Below are positions 44,648 through 56,442 of a stretch of DNA of 64,000 bases, in pieces. Numbering within the stretch: position 1 is the first letter of the stretch; every line of letters starts with the position of its first letter. The stretch lies in assembly GCA_947095585.1 (NCBI GenBank), contig OX352762.1, forward strand, positions 45,000,018 to 45,064,017, in the 5' to 3' direction. A program made the position numbers and the translations under genes. The notes below the pieces were generated by a model, which ran no database searches, was not told where the DNA came from, and saw only the letters and a list, made by a program, of their open reading frames with translations. The DNA comes from Nephrocerus scutellatus (lineage: Eukaryota; Arthropoda; Insecta; Diptera; Pipunculidae).

Positions 44648-45971
44648 TTATCTTGTATCCAGTAAATTCCTTGGTGTACCTAGAATCATAGGATAAGTAA
44701 AAATCGCGAACCGATTGAGAAATTTTTTTTAAGGGACGTTTTTTTTTGAAGTTGCGGTTTTTTTTACTATTTTCTCTTTTCTCTTTTTTTGGTTCGAATT
44801 TCGAATTAATATGAAAATTTGTTACAGAATCTTCGTCGTCGTCAGCGCTGTCGAGGAGGAGGATTAGCAAAGGAAAAATGTAAGTACATACTTAATTGTT
44901 TCCTCTCTCTCACTCGTTTGGTTTTTTTTATTGTTGGTAAATTTTAAGCTCGCCGGTAATTTAAGAAGAATTTTTCTTATATTCTTGTTCATACTATTTG
45001 GTGGTTATAATTAACCCACCTACATTTTGAAAAAAAAAACATTAAAAACTTTGATAACACCCATACTTCTTGTTTCTAGTTCACACTACTTGTTGGTTAT
45101 AATTAAACCACCTAAGTTTAGAAAAAAAACATAAAAAACTTTTATAACACCCATACTAACTTGTTATTTCTAGTTCACACTACTTGTTGGTTATAATTAA
45201 ACCACCTTAATTTAGAAAAAAAACCTTAAAAACTTTTATAACACCTATACTTACTTTTTATTCTGGTTCACACTACTTGGTGGTTATAATTAAACCACCT
45301 ATATTTAGAAAAAAAAGAACCATAAAAAACTTCTATAACACCCATACTTACTTTTTATTCTTATTCACACTACTTCTTGGTTATGATTAAACCACCTATA
45401 TTTAGAAAACAAAACATTAAAACATTTAACAAAACCCATACTTATTTTTTTATACTATTTAATTATTATCATTAAGCCACCTATACTATAAAACCCATAC
45501 TTATTTTTTTTATACTATTTAATTATTATCATTAAGCCACCTATACTTGGAAAAAAAAGGGACAAAAACATAAACACTTTTATACAACCCATACTAATTT
45601 TTTTTTCTTATTTATGCTAGTTAATAGTTTTGATTAAACAATCTGTACCGAGAATTTCCTCAATTCAACCAATTCGATATAAATAAAATAAAAAAAAAGA
45701 GAGAGAACATTTTTCCGATCTAAATAACATGTGTCTTTGCCTTTCGTTGGAGAACGTTTCACGTAGGTACGTATCGCTGGTGCCCGGATAAGACATAATG
45801 AGGTTTTAAAGCGATTCTTCCGTCGAGGGCTTTCAATATTCCTCCTGTGACCATCAGGGCGAGCTTATGCCGATGATGAGGCATGCTTTCTCTGCTTTCT
45901 CTAGTTTCCTCTGAACCCCTACGACTTCACCAATCCGTGCACGTATTATTTTTATTATGATTTATTTTCAG

Positions 45972-46129
45972 CTTATGGGGGGGCGCAAGATCCCACCCGT
46001 TTCGGCGAGCTAATCTTGGAGCATTCGCATGACGTGCACCCCGCACATTTCCATTTGCTACAAATAATACCAACGTTGATGATAAACGACAACAACAACC
46101 ATTTACCATTACAAAAGGGCAGCCGTTAA
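45972..46129 (+). CDS. ORF C, unidentified protein, U9 (shortened)
   Basis: CGT-AAA is changed to CGT-TAA at 46127-46129, removing the basic C-terminus. Third frame from ATG 46191 to 46298 and on to 46439 is kept. Confidence 0.3.
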
Positions 46130-47091
46130 CTTATCATTAACGTATTTAAGAAATATTTTCGAAACGTTAGATGAGGTTATAATATCCGCAATGAAAAAAG
46201 AAGGGAATTCCCCATTAACATATCAAAGATTTGCTTATATACTTCTCGCCATATACAAAATAGCAAACGTAACATTTCAATTAAAAGATTTCTTTTAATG
46301 ACAGTGTAAAATATACATATTCTGTTCCACTGTTCATATCGACATGGTTGATGAGCCAAAATATATCAATCGATCGTCTAAAGGCCGCATAGTTAGCAAA
46401 CACACAGTACCATCAAACACCATACAGCAACACCACTAATTCCGAGCCAACAGTATGAAAAATAAAAAACAACCAATAAAAATTTTGGCTCTGGGCAACT
46501 TCCAAATTTTTACAAAAAGCGTTGTCCATATTATTAAACATTTGTGCATAAACTTGAAGAAAATCGGGTACATTTTTTAAAATTTTAATGGGGCCTTCCG
46601 ACACCGGGGTGAAATCACGCCGAATATTTACAAAAAGTGTTGTCCATCGAAGATGCGGATAAAATTTGAAGAAAATCGGGTACTTTTTTATAAAATTTGT
46701 ATGGGTGCCACCCGACCCCGGGCCTGATCACTTCCAAATTTTTACAAAAAGTGTTGTCTGTCGGAGATACACTTGCGTATAAAATTTAAAGACAATCGGC
46801 TACTTTTTTTACAAAATTTGTATGGGTGCCGCCCGACTAGAGGGACCGATCACTTCCAAATTTTTACAAGTTTTGTCAATCGGAGATACACATGCGTATA
46901 AAATTTGAAGAAAATTCGGAACATTTTGTAAAATATTTGTATGGGAGCCCACGAAGACCACGAAGCCCAAGGGGACAAAATACTTTTTGTTTTGGTACAA
47001 TATTTTCTTTACACGTTTTAAATTTGGTTAAAAAGGGCCTAAAAGAAGCTGAAACAAATCTAGTCCAATATTCACTGCATAAACGCAGGTA

Positions 47092-47463
47092 TTCCCCAAG
47101 GCTCTGTTTTGTCTCCGACACTCTATTTCATTTTCATTAACGATCTCCTATTCGCTACTTCTAATTTAATCCATTCTTTCGCTAACGACAGCAATCTTAG
47201 CTTTTCATATGATTTCACGCTTTCTGCATCCCCCCCCCCCCTCTACATCGAATGGGAACTTAAAAAAACAACGTATGTTAAGCACGTTAAATTCTGACCT
47301 TGACAGCAAAACAAGGTGGGGACTACGTAATAGAGTTGAATTCAGCGCTTCTAAAACCCAATGCTTTCTTCTGTCGTCCAAGCGTAATTTAAACATCCAA
47401 CCTTTATCCATGAACATGCATCTAGTGATGAGCAAACGCAACCATTTCGTTTGTCGACCCTGA
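47092..47463 (+). pseudogene. Fossil jockey/CR1-like RT fragment, U9
   Basis: Same fragment; a C-run of 13 bases near 47230 alters the frame so that the second half reads as SNGNLKKQ then LNSDLDS. Confidence 0.72.
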
Positions 47464-48541
47464 AAATACCATTCCGAATTTCATACAAATCGGTAGGGAA
47501 ATGACTTAGTTCCCAAAATGTAAAAATATAACACAATAATGTGACCAATACTGTGACTTAAAATCGCAAAACAAAATTATTTTGGATTATTATTATTTTA
47601 TTTCAAATAGCTTTTCACAAATTCACAAAACGATTACAAACAAATTTATTAAAAATGAGACAGGACAACGTTTGTCGGGTCAGCTGTATGACTATATTAA
47701 TGGATGTATGTATTTTTGTTCTAGCATAACTGTGGAACGCCTTGATCATTTTTAACTAAACTTGATATTAGTATATTACTAAAATACACTACACTGCGAC
47801 CCGTGTGGTGTCCATGTCAATTTTTTAAAAATAGCCCGATTTTCTTCAAATTTTAGCATATACCCATCTCCTATTAGAGAATTTACATGAACATTTTTAA
47901 TTTTTATGGGTTGTTTTTGTTATAAATATACTACAACCATAGAAGCAACAACCTACATGTGCTGAAAATCGATAAGTTCTAAAGCAACAAAAAATCTTTA
48001 TAGTTAACAACTGTGCATGTCGGTAGCCAAAACGTTTTTTTAAGCATTGATCATTTCTTAGACTTAGAAATGATGCTGTAGTTTTTATGTTAAGACTAGT
48101 GATGTTGCAAATCTAGCAGTGTAAAAAAAAACAACGAATTAATTTGAACAACATTTAACTAATATACTTTTTTTAACAGAGTAGAAAAATCAAATTTTAC
48201 TCGTTCGCTCTGATGACTCAGAAAAAAAAGGAAGAAAATTTTACACGAGCGAGTTTTTATATATAACATGATTACAAAGGTCAAACATGATTGAAAAAGT
48301 TTCGAACTCGAACAGCAATAGGAATAGGAACAGTGCGCGCCGAAAAAGGATGGCCACTATTTTTTTTGTATCATCATTAAATTCGACTATAAAATTTTTT
48401 TAAGATAAAATAGTTCGGCACAGTGTACGTCGATAAATTATGTCCACTTGTGCGTGCAATTATTCGGAAATACCAAAATTGTTACTCAATCGGAAAAAAA
48501 CCGAATGGTGTACATTACCTTCGTGAAGCTCTTAAGCATCC

Positions 48542-48865
48542 ATGTGCATAAAAAGAAAGATGGCCACACCATGTAAAAAAAGTGAGACAATTTCCGGTGC
48601 CAACTCACAGTACAGTACCTGTTGGCGTCAGCAGTTGATTCGGCTTAACTCGCATTCAATCTGGACAGTCGATAGCCTTCTATCACCGGATTCGGTTAAT
48701 ACCAGTATTCAGGAGGGAAATATAGGAAAGAATGAGGGCTTTAATTCCCCCCAACCACCGAAAATTTTTTTTAAGGGACGTTTTTTTGTGGTTGCGGTTT
48801 TTTTTTACTATTTTCTCTTTTCTCTTTTTTTGGTTCGGGTAGTTACCAAAAAAATTTCGAATTAA
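48542..48865 (+). CDS. ORF A, unidentified protein, U10
   Basis: Short form with hydrophobic tail; Pro to Ser in the GAN-QYS stretch. ATG of MATPC at 48560. Confidence 0.3.
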   Translation: MCIKRKMATPCKKSETISGANSQYSTCWRQQLIRLNSHSIWTVDSLLSPDSVNTSIQEGNIGKNEGFNSPQPPKIFFKGRFFVVAVFFYYFLFSLFLVRVVTKKISN

Positions 48866-49963
48866 TATGAAAATTTGTTACAGAATCTTCGTCGTCGTCA
48901 GCGCTTTCGAGGAGGAGGATTAGCAAAGGAAAAAATGTAAGTTCATACTTAATTCTTTCCTCTTCCTCTCTCACTCGTTTGGTTTTTTTGATTGTTGGTA
49001 AATTTTAAGCTCGCCGGTAATTAAAGAAGAGCCGCACCCATACTTAATTTTTCTTATATTCTTTTTCACACTATTTGGTGGTTATAACTAAACCACCTAA
49101 ATTTTGAAAAAAAAACATTAAAAACTTTAATAACACCCATACTTGTTGTTTCTAGTTCACACTACTTGTTGGTTATAGTTAAACCACCTAAATTTAGAAA
49201 AAAAACATTAAAAACTTTTATAACACCCATACTTACTTGTTATTTCTAGTTCACACTATTTGTTGGTTATAATTAAACCACCTAAATTTAGAAAAAAAAA
49301 ACATTAAAAACTTTTATAACACCTATACTTACTTTTGATTCTGGTTCACACTACTTGATGGTTATAATTAAACCACCTATATTTAGAAAAAAAAGAATCA
49401 TTAAAAACTTTTATAACACCCATACTTACTTTTTATTCTTATTCACACTACTTCTTGGTTATGATTAAACCACCTATATTTAGAAAACAAAACATTAAAA
49501 CATTTAATAAAACCCATACTTATTTTTTTATACTATTTAATTATTATCATTAAGCCACCTATGCGTGGAAAAAAAGGGACAAAAACATTAACACTTTTAT
49601 ACAACCCATACTAATTTTGTTTTCTTATTTAAGCTAGTTAATAGTTTTGATTAAACAATCTGTACCGAAAATTTCCTCAATTCAACCAAATCGATATACA
49701 TAAAATAAAAAAAAAAGAGAGAGAACATTTTTCCGATCTAAATAACATGTGTCTTTGCCTTTCATTGGAGAACGTTTCACGTCGGTACGTCTCGCTGGTT
49801 TCGCGATTCTTCCGTCGAGGGCTTTCAATATTCCTCCTGTGACCCTCAGGTCGAGCTAATGCCGATGATGAGGCATGCTTTCTCTGCTTTCTCTAGTTTC
49901 CTCTGAACCCCTACGACTTCACCAATCCGTGCACGTATTATTTTTTTTATGATTTATTTTCAG

Positions 49964-50166
49964 CTTATGGGGGGGCGCAAGATCCCACCCATTTCGGCGA
50001 GCTAATCTTGGAGCATTCGCATGACGTGCACCCCGCACCTCTCCATTTGCTACAAATAACACCAACGTTGATGATAAACGACAACAACAACCATTTACCA
50101 TTACAAAAGGGCAGCCGTAAACTTATAATTAACGTATTTAAGAAATATTTTCGAAACGTTAGATGA
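49964..50166 (+). CDS. ORF C, unidentified protein, U10
   Basis: Seven-G tract, full frame. Third frame from ATG 50183 to 50290 and on to 50431. Confidence 0.33.
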
Positions 50167-51408
50167 GGTTATAATATCCGCAATGAAAAAAGAAGGGAAT
50201 TCCCCATTGACATATCAAAGATTTGCTTATATACTTCTCGCCATATACAAAATAGCAAACGTAACATTTCAATTAAAAGATTTCTTTTAATGACAGTGTA
50301 AAATATACATATTCTGTTCCAATGTTCATATCGACATGGTTGATGAGCCAAAATATATCAATCGATCGTCTAAAGGCCGCATAGTTAGCAAACACACAGT
50401 ACCATCAAACACCATACAGCAACACTACTAAATCCGAGCCAACAGTATGAAAAATAAAAAACAACCAATAAAAATTTTGGCTCTTTGGCAACTTCCAAAT
50501 TTTTACAAAAAGCGTTGTACATATTATTAAACATTTGTGCATAAACTTGAAGAAAATCGGGTACATTTTTTAAAATTTTAATGGGGCTTTCCGACACCGG
50601 GGTGAAATCACGCCGAATATTTACAAAAAGTGTTGTCCATCGAAGATGCGTATAAAATTTGAAGAAAATCGGGTACTTTTTTATAAAATTTGTATGGGTG
50701 CCACCCGACCCCGGGCCTGATCACTTCCAAATTTTTACAAAAAGTGTTGTCCGTCGGAGATACACTTGCGTATAAAATTGAAGAAAATTTTAAGGGTAGT
50801 TTTTACTTTTTTTTACATAGTAAAAAGAAGTATAGTAATCATGAAAATTTTCGAACTCGGGATTTTTGCAGATGTACCCATTACCGTATCTCCTGAGTCT
50901 GAAATAATAAAAAAATAAGAAAAAATTCTTTGTCTGTCTGTGTCCACTCTACAATCCAGATTTAATATACATTTACTGAAGATTCCGGTCCCTTCCGTAA
51001 AAGAAAGTTATGTTGTGCCCACACCTCCATTTTTTTATAAAATTTCTGTTGGTGCCACGCCTGGTCACTCCCAATTTTTTACAAAAAGTTATGTCCGTCG
51101 GAGATACACTTGCGTATACAATTTTAAGACAATCGGCTACTTTTTTTACAAAATTTGTATGGGTGCCGCCCGACTAGAGGGCCCGAATTTTTACAAGTTT
51201 TGTCAATCGGAGATACACATGCGTATAAAATTTGAAGAAATTTCGGAACATTTTGTAAAATATTTGTATGGGAGCCCACGAAGACCACGAAGCCCAAGGG
51301 GACAAAATACTTTTTGTTTTGGTACAATATTTTCTTTACACGTTTTAAATTTGGTTAAAAAGGGCCTAAAAGAAGCTGAAACAAATATAGTCCAATATTC
51401 ACTGCATA

Positions 51409-51758
51409 AACGCAGGTATTCCCCAAGGCTCTGTTTTGTCTCCGACACTCTATTTCATTTTCATTAACGATCTCCTATTCGCTACTTCTAATCTAATCCA
51501 TTCTTTCGCTAACGACAGCAATCTTAGCTTTTCCCCCTCTATATCGAAAGGGAACTTAAATAACAACGTATGTTAAGCACGTTAAATTTTGACCTTGACA
51601 GCAAAACAAGGTGGGGACTACGTAATAGAGTTGAATTCAGCGCTTCTAAAACCCAATGCTGTCTTCTGTCGTCCAAGCGTAATTTAAACCACCAACCTTT
51701 ATCCATGAACATGCATCTAGTGATGAGCAAACGCAACCATTTCGTTTGTCGACCCTGA
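51409..51758 (+). pseudogene. Fossil jockey/CR1-like RT fragment, U10
   Basis: Same fragment with FANDS. Confidence 0.72.
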
Positions 51759-52829
51759 AAATACCATTCCGAATTTCATACAAATCGGTAGAGAAATGAC
51801 TTAGTTCCCAAAATGTAAAAATGTAACACAATAATGTGACCAATACTGTGACTCAAAATCGCAAAACAAAATTATTTTGGATTATTATTATTTTATTTCA
51901 AATAGCTTTTCACAAATTCACAAAACGATTGCAAACAAATTTATTGAAAATGGGACAGGACAACGTTTTTCGGGTCAGCTAGTATGACTATATTAATGGA
52001 TGTATGTATTTTTGTTCTAGCATAACTGTGGAACGCCTTGATCATTTTAAACTAAACTTGATATTAGTGTATTACTAAAATACACTACACTGCAACCCGT
52101 GTGGTGTCCATGTCAATTTTTTAAAAATAGCCCGATTTTCTTCAAATTTTAGCATATACCCATCTCCTATTAGAGAATTTACATGAACATTTTTAATTTT
52201 TATGGGTTGTTTTTGTTATAAATATACTACAACCATAAAAGCAACAACCATGTGCTGAAAATCGATAAGTTCTAAAGCAACAAAAAATCTTTATAGTTAA
52301 CAACTGTGCATGTCGGTAGCCAAAATGTTACTTTAAGCATTGATCATTTCTTTATTATTTAAATTTGCGGAATCAGACTTAGAAATGATGCTGTAGTTTT
52401 TATGTTAACACTAGTGATGTTGCAAATCTAGCAGTGTAAAAAAAAAACAAAGAATTCATCTGAACAACATTTAACTAATATACTTTTTTTAACAGAGTAG
52501 AAAAATCCAATTTTACTCGTTCGCTTTGATGACTCGGAAAAAACAGGAAGAAAATTTTACACGAGCGAGTTTTTATATATAACATGTTTACAAATGTCAA
52601 ACATGATTGTAAAAGTTTCGAACTCGAACAGCAATAGGAATAGGAACAGTGCGCGCCGAAAAAGGATGGCCACTATAAAAAATTTTTTAATATGAAAATA
52701 GTTCGGCACAGTGTACGTCGATAAATTATGTCCACTTGTGCGTGCAATTATTCGGAAATACCAAAATTGTTACTCAATCGGAAAAAAACCGAATGGTGTA
52801 CATTACCTTCGTGAAGCTCTTAAGCATCC

Positions 52830-53141
52830 ATGTGCATAAAAAGAAAGATGGCCACACCATGTAAAAAAAGTGAGACAATTTCCGGTGCCAACCCACAGTA
52901 CAGTACCTGTTGGCGTCAGCAGTTGATTCGGCTTAACTCGCATTCAATCTGGACAGTCGATAGCCTTCTATCACCGGATTCAGTTAATACCAGTATTCAG
53001 GAGGGAAATATAGGAAAGAATGAGGGCTTTAATTCCCCCCCACCGAGAACCCGTCATCCCTGGAAAAAAGTTGCGCATAACGCTAGTTCGTGTGCGTCAC
53101 TAATGGATTTAGCATATCATTCCTCCTATTTGATTAGTTAA
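52830..53141 (+). CDS. ORF A, unidentified protein, U11
   Basis: Long form; ATG of MATPC at 52848; donor at 52870. Confidence 0.33.
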   Translation: MCIKRKMATPCKKSETISGANPQYSTCWRQQLIRLNSHSIWTVDSLLSPDSVNTSIQEGNIGKNEGFNSPPPRTRHPWKKVAHNASSCASLMDLAYHSSYLIS

Positions 53142-54427
53142 TTATCTTGTATCCAGTAAATTCCTTGGTGTACCTAGAATCATAGGATAAGTAAAAATCG
53201 CGAACCGATTGAGAAATTTTTTTTAAAGGGACGTTTTTTTTTGTGGTTGCGGTTTTTTTTACTATTTTCTTTTTTCTCTTTTTTTGGTTCGGGTAGTTAC
53301 CAAAAAAATTTCGAATTAATATGAAAATTTGTTACAGAATCTTCGTCGTCGTCAGCGCTGTCCAGGAGGAGGATTAGCAAAGGAAAAATTTAAGTACATA
53401 CTTAATTGTTTCCTCTCTCTCAATCGTTTGGTTTTTTTGATTGTTGGTAAATTTTAAGCTCGCCGGTAATTTAAGAAGAATTTTTCTTATATTCTTGTTC
53501 ACACTATTTGGTGGTTATAATTAACCCACCTACATTTTGAAAAAAAAAAAACATTAAAAACTTTGATAACACCCATACTTGTTCTTTCTAGTTCACACTA
53601 CTTGTTGGTTATAATTAAACCACCTAAGTTTAGAAAAAAAAAACATAAAAAACTTTTATAACACCCATACTTACTTGTTATTTCTAGTTCACACTACTTG
53701 TTGGTTATAATTAAACCACCTTAATTTAGAAAAAAAACATTAAAAACTTTTATAACACCTATACTTACTTTTTATTCTGGTTCACACTACTTGGTGGTTA
53801 TAATTAAACCACCTATATTTAGAAAAAAAAGAAGCATACAAAACTTTTATAACACCCATACTTACTTTTTATTCTTATTCACACTACTTCTTGGTTATGA
53901 TTAAACCACCTATATTTAGAAAACAAAACATTAAAACATTTAACAAAACCCATACTTATTTTTTTTATACTATTTAATTATTATCATTAAGCCACCTATA
54001 CTTGGAAAAAAAAAGGGACAAAAACATTATCACTTTTATACAACCCATACTAATTTTTTTTCTTATTTATGCTAGTTAATAGTTTTGATTAAACAATCTG
54101 TACCGAGAATTTCCTCAATTCAACCAATTCGATATAAATAAAATAAAAAAAAAAGAGAGAGAACATTTTTCCGATCTAAATAACATGTGTCTTTGCCTTT
54201 CGTTGGAGAACGTTTCACGTAGGTACGTATCGCTGGTGCCCGGATAAGACATAATGAGGTTTTAAAGCGATTCTTCCGTCGAGGGCTTTCAATATTCCTC
54301 CTGTGACCATCAGGGCGAGCTAATGCCGATGATGAGGCATGCTTTCTCTGCTTTCTCTAGTTTCCTCTGAACCCCTACGACTTCACCAATCCGTGCACGT
54401 ATTATTTTTTTTATGATTTATTTTCAG

Positions 54428-54631
54428 CTTATGGGGGGGGCGCAAGATCCCACCCATTTCGGCGAGCTAATCTTGGAGCATTCGCATGACGTGCATCCCG
54501 CACCTCTCCATTTGCTAGAAATAACACCAACGTTGATGATAAACGACAACAACAACCATTTACCATTACAAAAGGGCAGCCGTAAACTTATAATTAACGT
54601 ATTTAAGAAATATTTTCGAAACGTTAGATGA
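54428..54631 (+). CDS. ORF C, unidentified protein, U11 (eight-G form)
   Basis: Full frame with eight G; Gln to Glu in the HLL-ITP stretch. Splicing from block B is doubtful since that donor is lost. Third frame from ATG 54648 to 54755 and on to 54896. Confidence 0.32.
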   Translation, partial: LMGGAQDPTHFGELILEHSHDVHPAPLHLLEITPTLMINDNNNHLPLQKGSRKLIINVFKKYFRNVR

Positions 54632-55805
54632 GGTTATAATATCCGCAATGAAAAAAGAAGGGAATTCCCCATTGACATATCAAAGATTTGCTTATATACT
54701 TCTCGCCATATACAAAATAGCAAACGTAACATTTCAATTAAAAGATTTCTTTTAATGACAGTGTAAAATATACATATTCTGTTCCAATGTTTATATCGAC
54801 ATGGTTGATGAGCCAAAATATATCAATCGATCGTCTAAAGGCCGCATAGTTAGCAAACACACAGTACCATCAAACACCATACAGCAACACCACTAAATCC
54901 GAGCCAACAGTATGAAAAATAAAAAACAACCAATAAAAATTTTGGCTCTTTGGCAACTTCCTAATTTTTACAAAAAGCGTTGTACATATTATTAAACATT
55001 TGTGCATAAACTTGAAGAAAATCGGGTACATTTTTTAAAATTTTAATGGGGCTTTCCGACACCGGGGTGAAATCACGCCGAATATTTACAAAAAGTGTTG
55101 TCCATCGAAGATGCGTATAAAATTTGAAGAAAATCGGGTACTTTTTTATAAAATTTGTATGGGTGCCACCCGACCCCGGGCCTGATCACTTCCAAATTTT
55201 TACAAAAAGTGTTGTCCGTCGGAGATACACTTGCGTATAAAATTGAAGAAAATTTTAAGGGTAGTTTTTACTTTTTTTTACATAGTAAAAAGAAGTATAG
55301 TAATCATGAAAATTTTCGAACTCGGGATTTTTGCAGATGTACCCATTACCGTATCTCTTGAGTCTGAAATAATAAAAAAATAAAAAAAATTCTTTGTCTG
55401 TCTGTGTCCACTCTACTATCCAGAGGGCTGAACTTATCGGGATGAAAATTCATATTTACGCTTTTTACATAAATTGTGAGAAGTTTTGTCCGTCGGAGAT
55501 ACACTTGCGTATAAAATTTTAAGACAATCGGCTACATTTTTACAAAATTTTTATGGGTGCCGCCCGACTAGAGGGCCCGATTACTTCCAAATTTTTACAA
55601 GTTTTGTCAATCGGAGATACACATGCGTATAAAATTTGAAGAAAATTCGGAACATTTTGTAAAATATTTGTATGGGAGCCCCCCGACCACGAAGCCCAAG
55701 GGGACAAAATACTTTTTGTTTTGGTACAATATTTTCTTTACACGTTTGAAATTTGAAAGGGCCTAAAAGAAGCTGAAACAAATCTAGTCCAATATTCACT
55801 GCATA

Positions 55806-56173
55806 AACGCAGGTGTTCCCCAAGGCTCTGTTTTGTCTCCGACACTCTATTTCATTTTCATTAACGATCTCCTATTCGCTACTTCTAATCTAATCAATTC
55901 TTTCGCTAACGACAGCAATCTTAGCTTTTCATATGATCTTACGCTTTCTGCAGCCCCCCCCCTCTACATCGCAAGGGAACTTAAATAACAACGTACTTTA
56001 AAATTCTGACCTTGACAGCAAAACAAGGTGGGGACTACGTAATAGAGTTGAATTGAGCGCTTCTAAAACCCAATGCTCTCTTCTGTCGTCCAAGCGTAAT
56101 AAACCACCAACCTTTATCCATGAACATGCATCTAGTGATGAGCAAGCGCAACCATTTCGTTTGTCGACCCTGA
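55806..56173 (+). pseudogene. Fossil jockey/CR1-like RT fragment, U11
   Basis: Same fragment, with the NSFANDS variant shared with U1 and U2. Confidence 0.7.
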
Positions 56174-56442
56174 AAATACCATTCCGAATTTCATACAAAT
56201 CGGTAGAGAACTGACTTGGTTCCCAAAATGTAAAAATGTAACACAATAATGTGACCAATACTTAAAATCGCAAAACAAAATTATTTTGGATTATTATTAT
56301 TTTATTTCAAATAGCTCTTAACAAATTCACAAAACGATTACAAACAAATTTATTGAAAATGGGAAGGACAACGTTTGTCGGGTCAGCTATTATGACTATA
56401 TTAATGGATGTATGTATTTTTGTTCTAGCATAACTGTGGAAC

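Larger units (their letters stand above)
43530..47725 (+). repeat. Array unit U9
   Basis: 4196 bp. Carries a 60-bp-scale tandem duplication near 45430-45550 in the last minisatellite monomers. TATA 44180, CACAGT A 44216; block B 44828-44879 is 52 nt; acceptor ends 45971. Lacks the AT-rich block. Confidence 0.92.
47726..52021 (+). repeat. Array unit U10
   Basis: 4296 bp. TATA 48388, CACAGT A 48422; block B 48884-48936; acceptor ends 49963. Short form after ORF A. The first hairpin of the GC block is deleted near 49800. A deletion of roughly 260 bp near 50960 removes the A/T low-complexity run and creates a fortuitous 175-codon plus-strand frame across repeat modules. Confidence 0.92.
52022..56429 (+). 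repeat. Array unit U11
   Basis: 4408 bp, followed by LINE copy 4. TATA 52674, CACAGT A 52710; block B 53338-53389 is 52 nt and its donor is TTAAGT instead of GTAAGT. Acceptor ends 54427; eight-G tract. A deletion near 55480 removes modules. Its last 900 bp resembles U1 and U2 (the LINE-bearing type) rather than U10. Confidence 0.92.

Noticed and set aside
50940..51467. 175-codon plus-strand ORF in U10
   Set aside because: Created by a private deletion that joins repeat modules; not open in any other unit and not protein-like.
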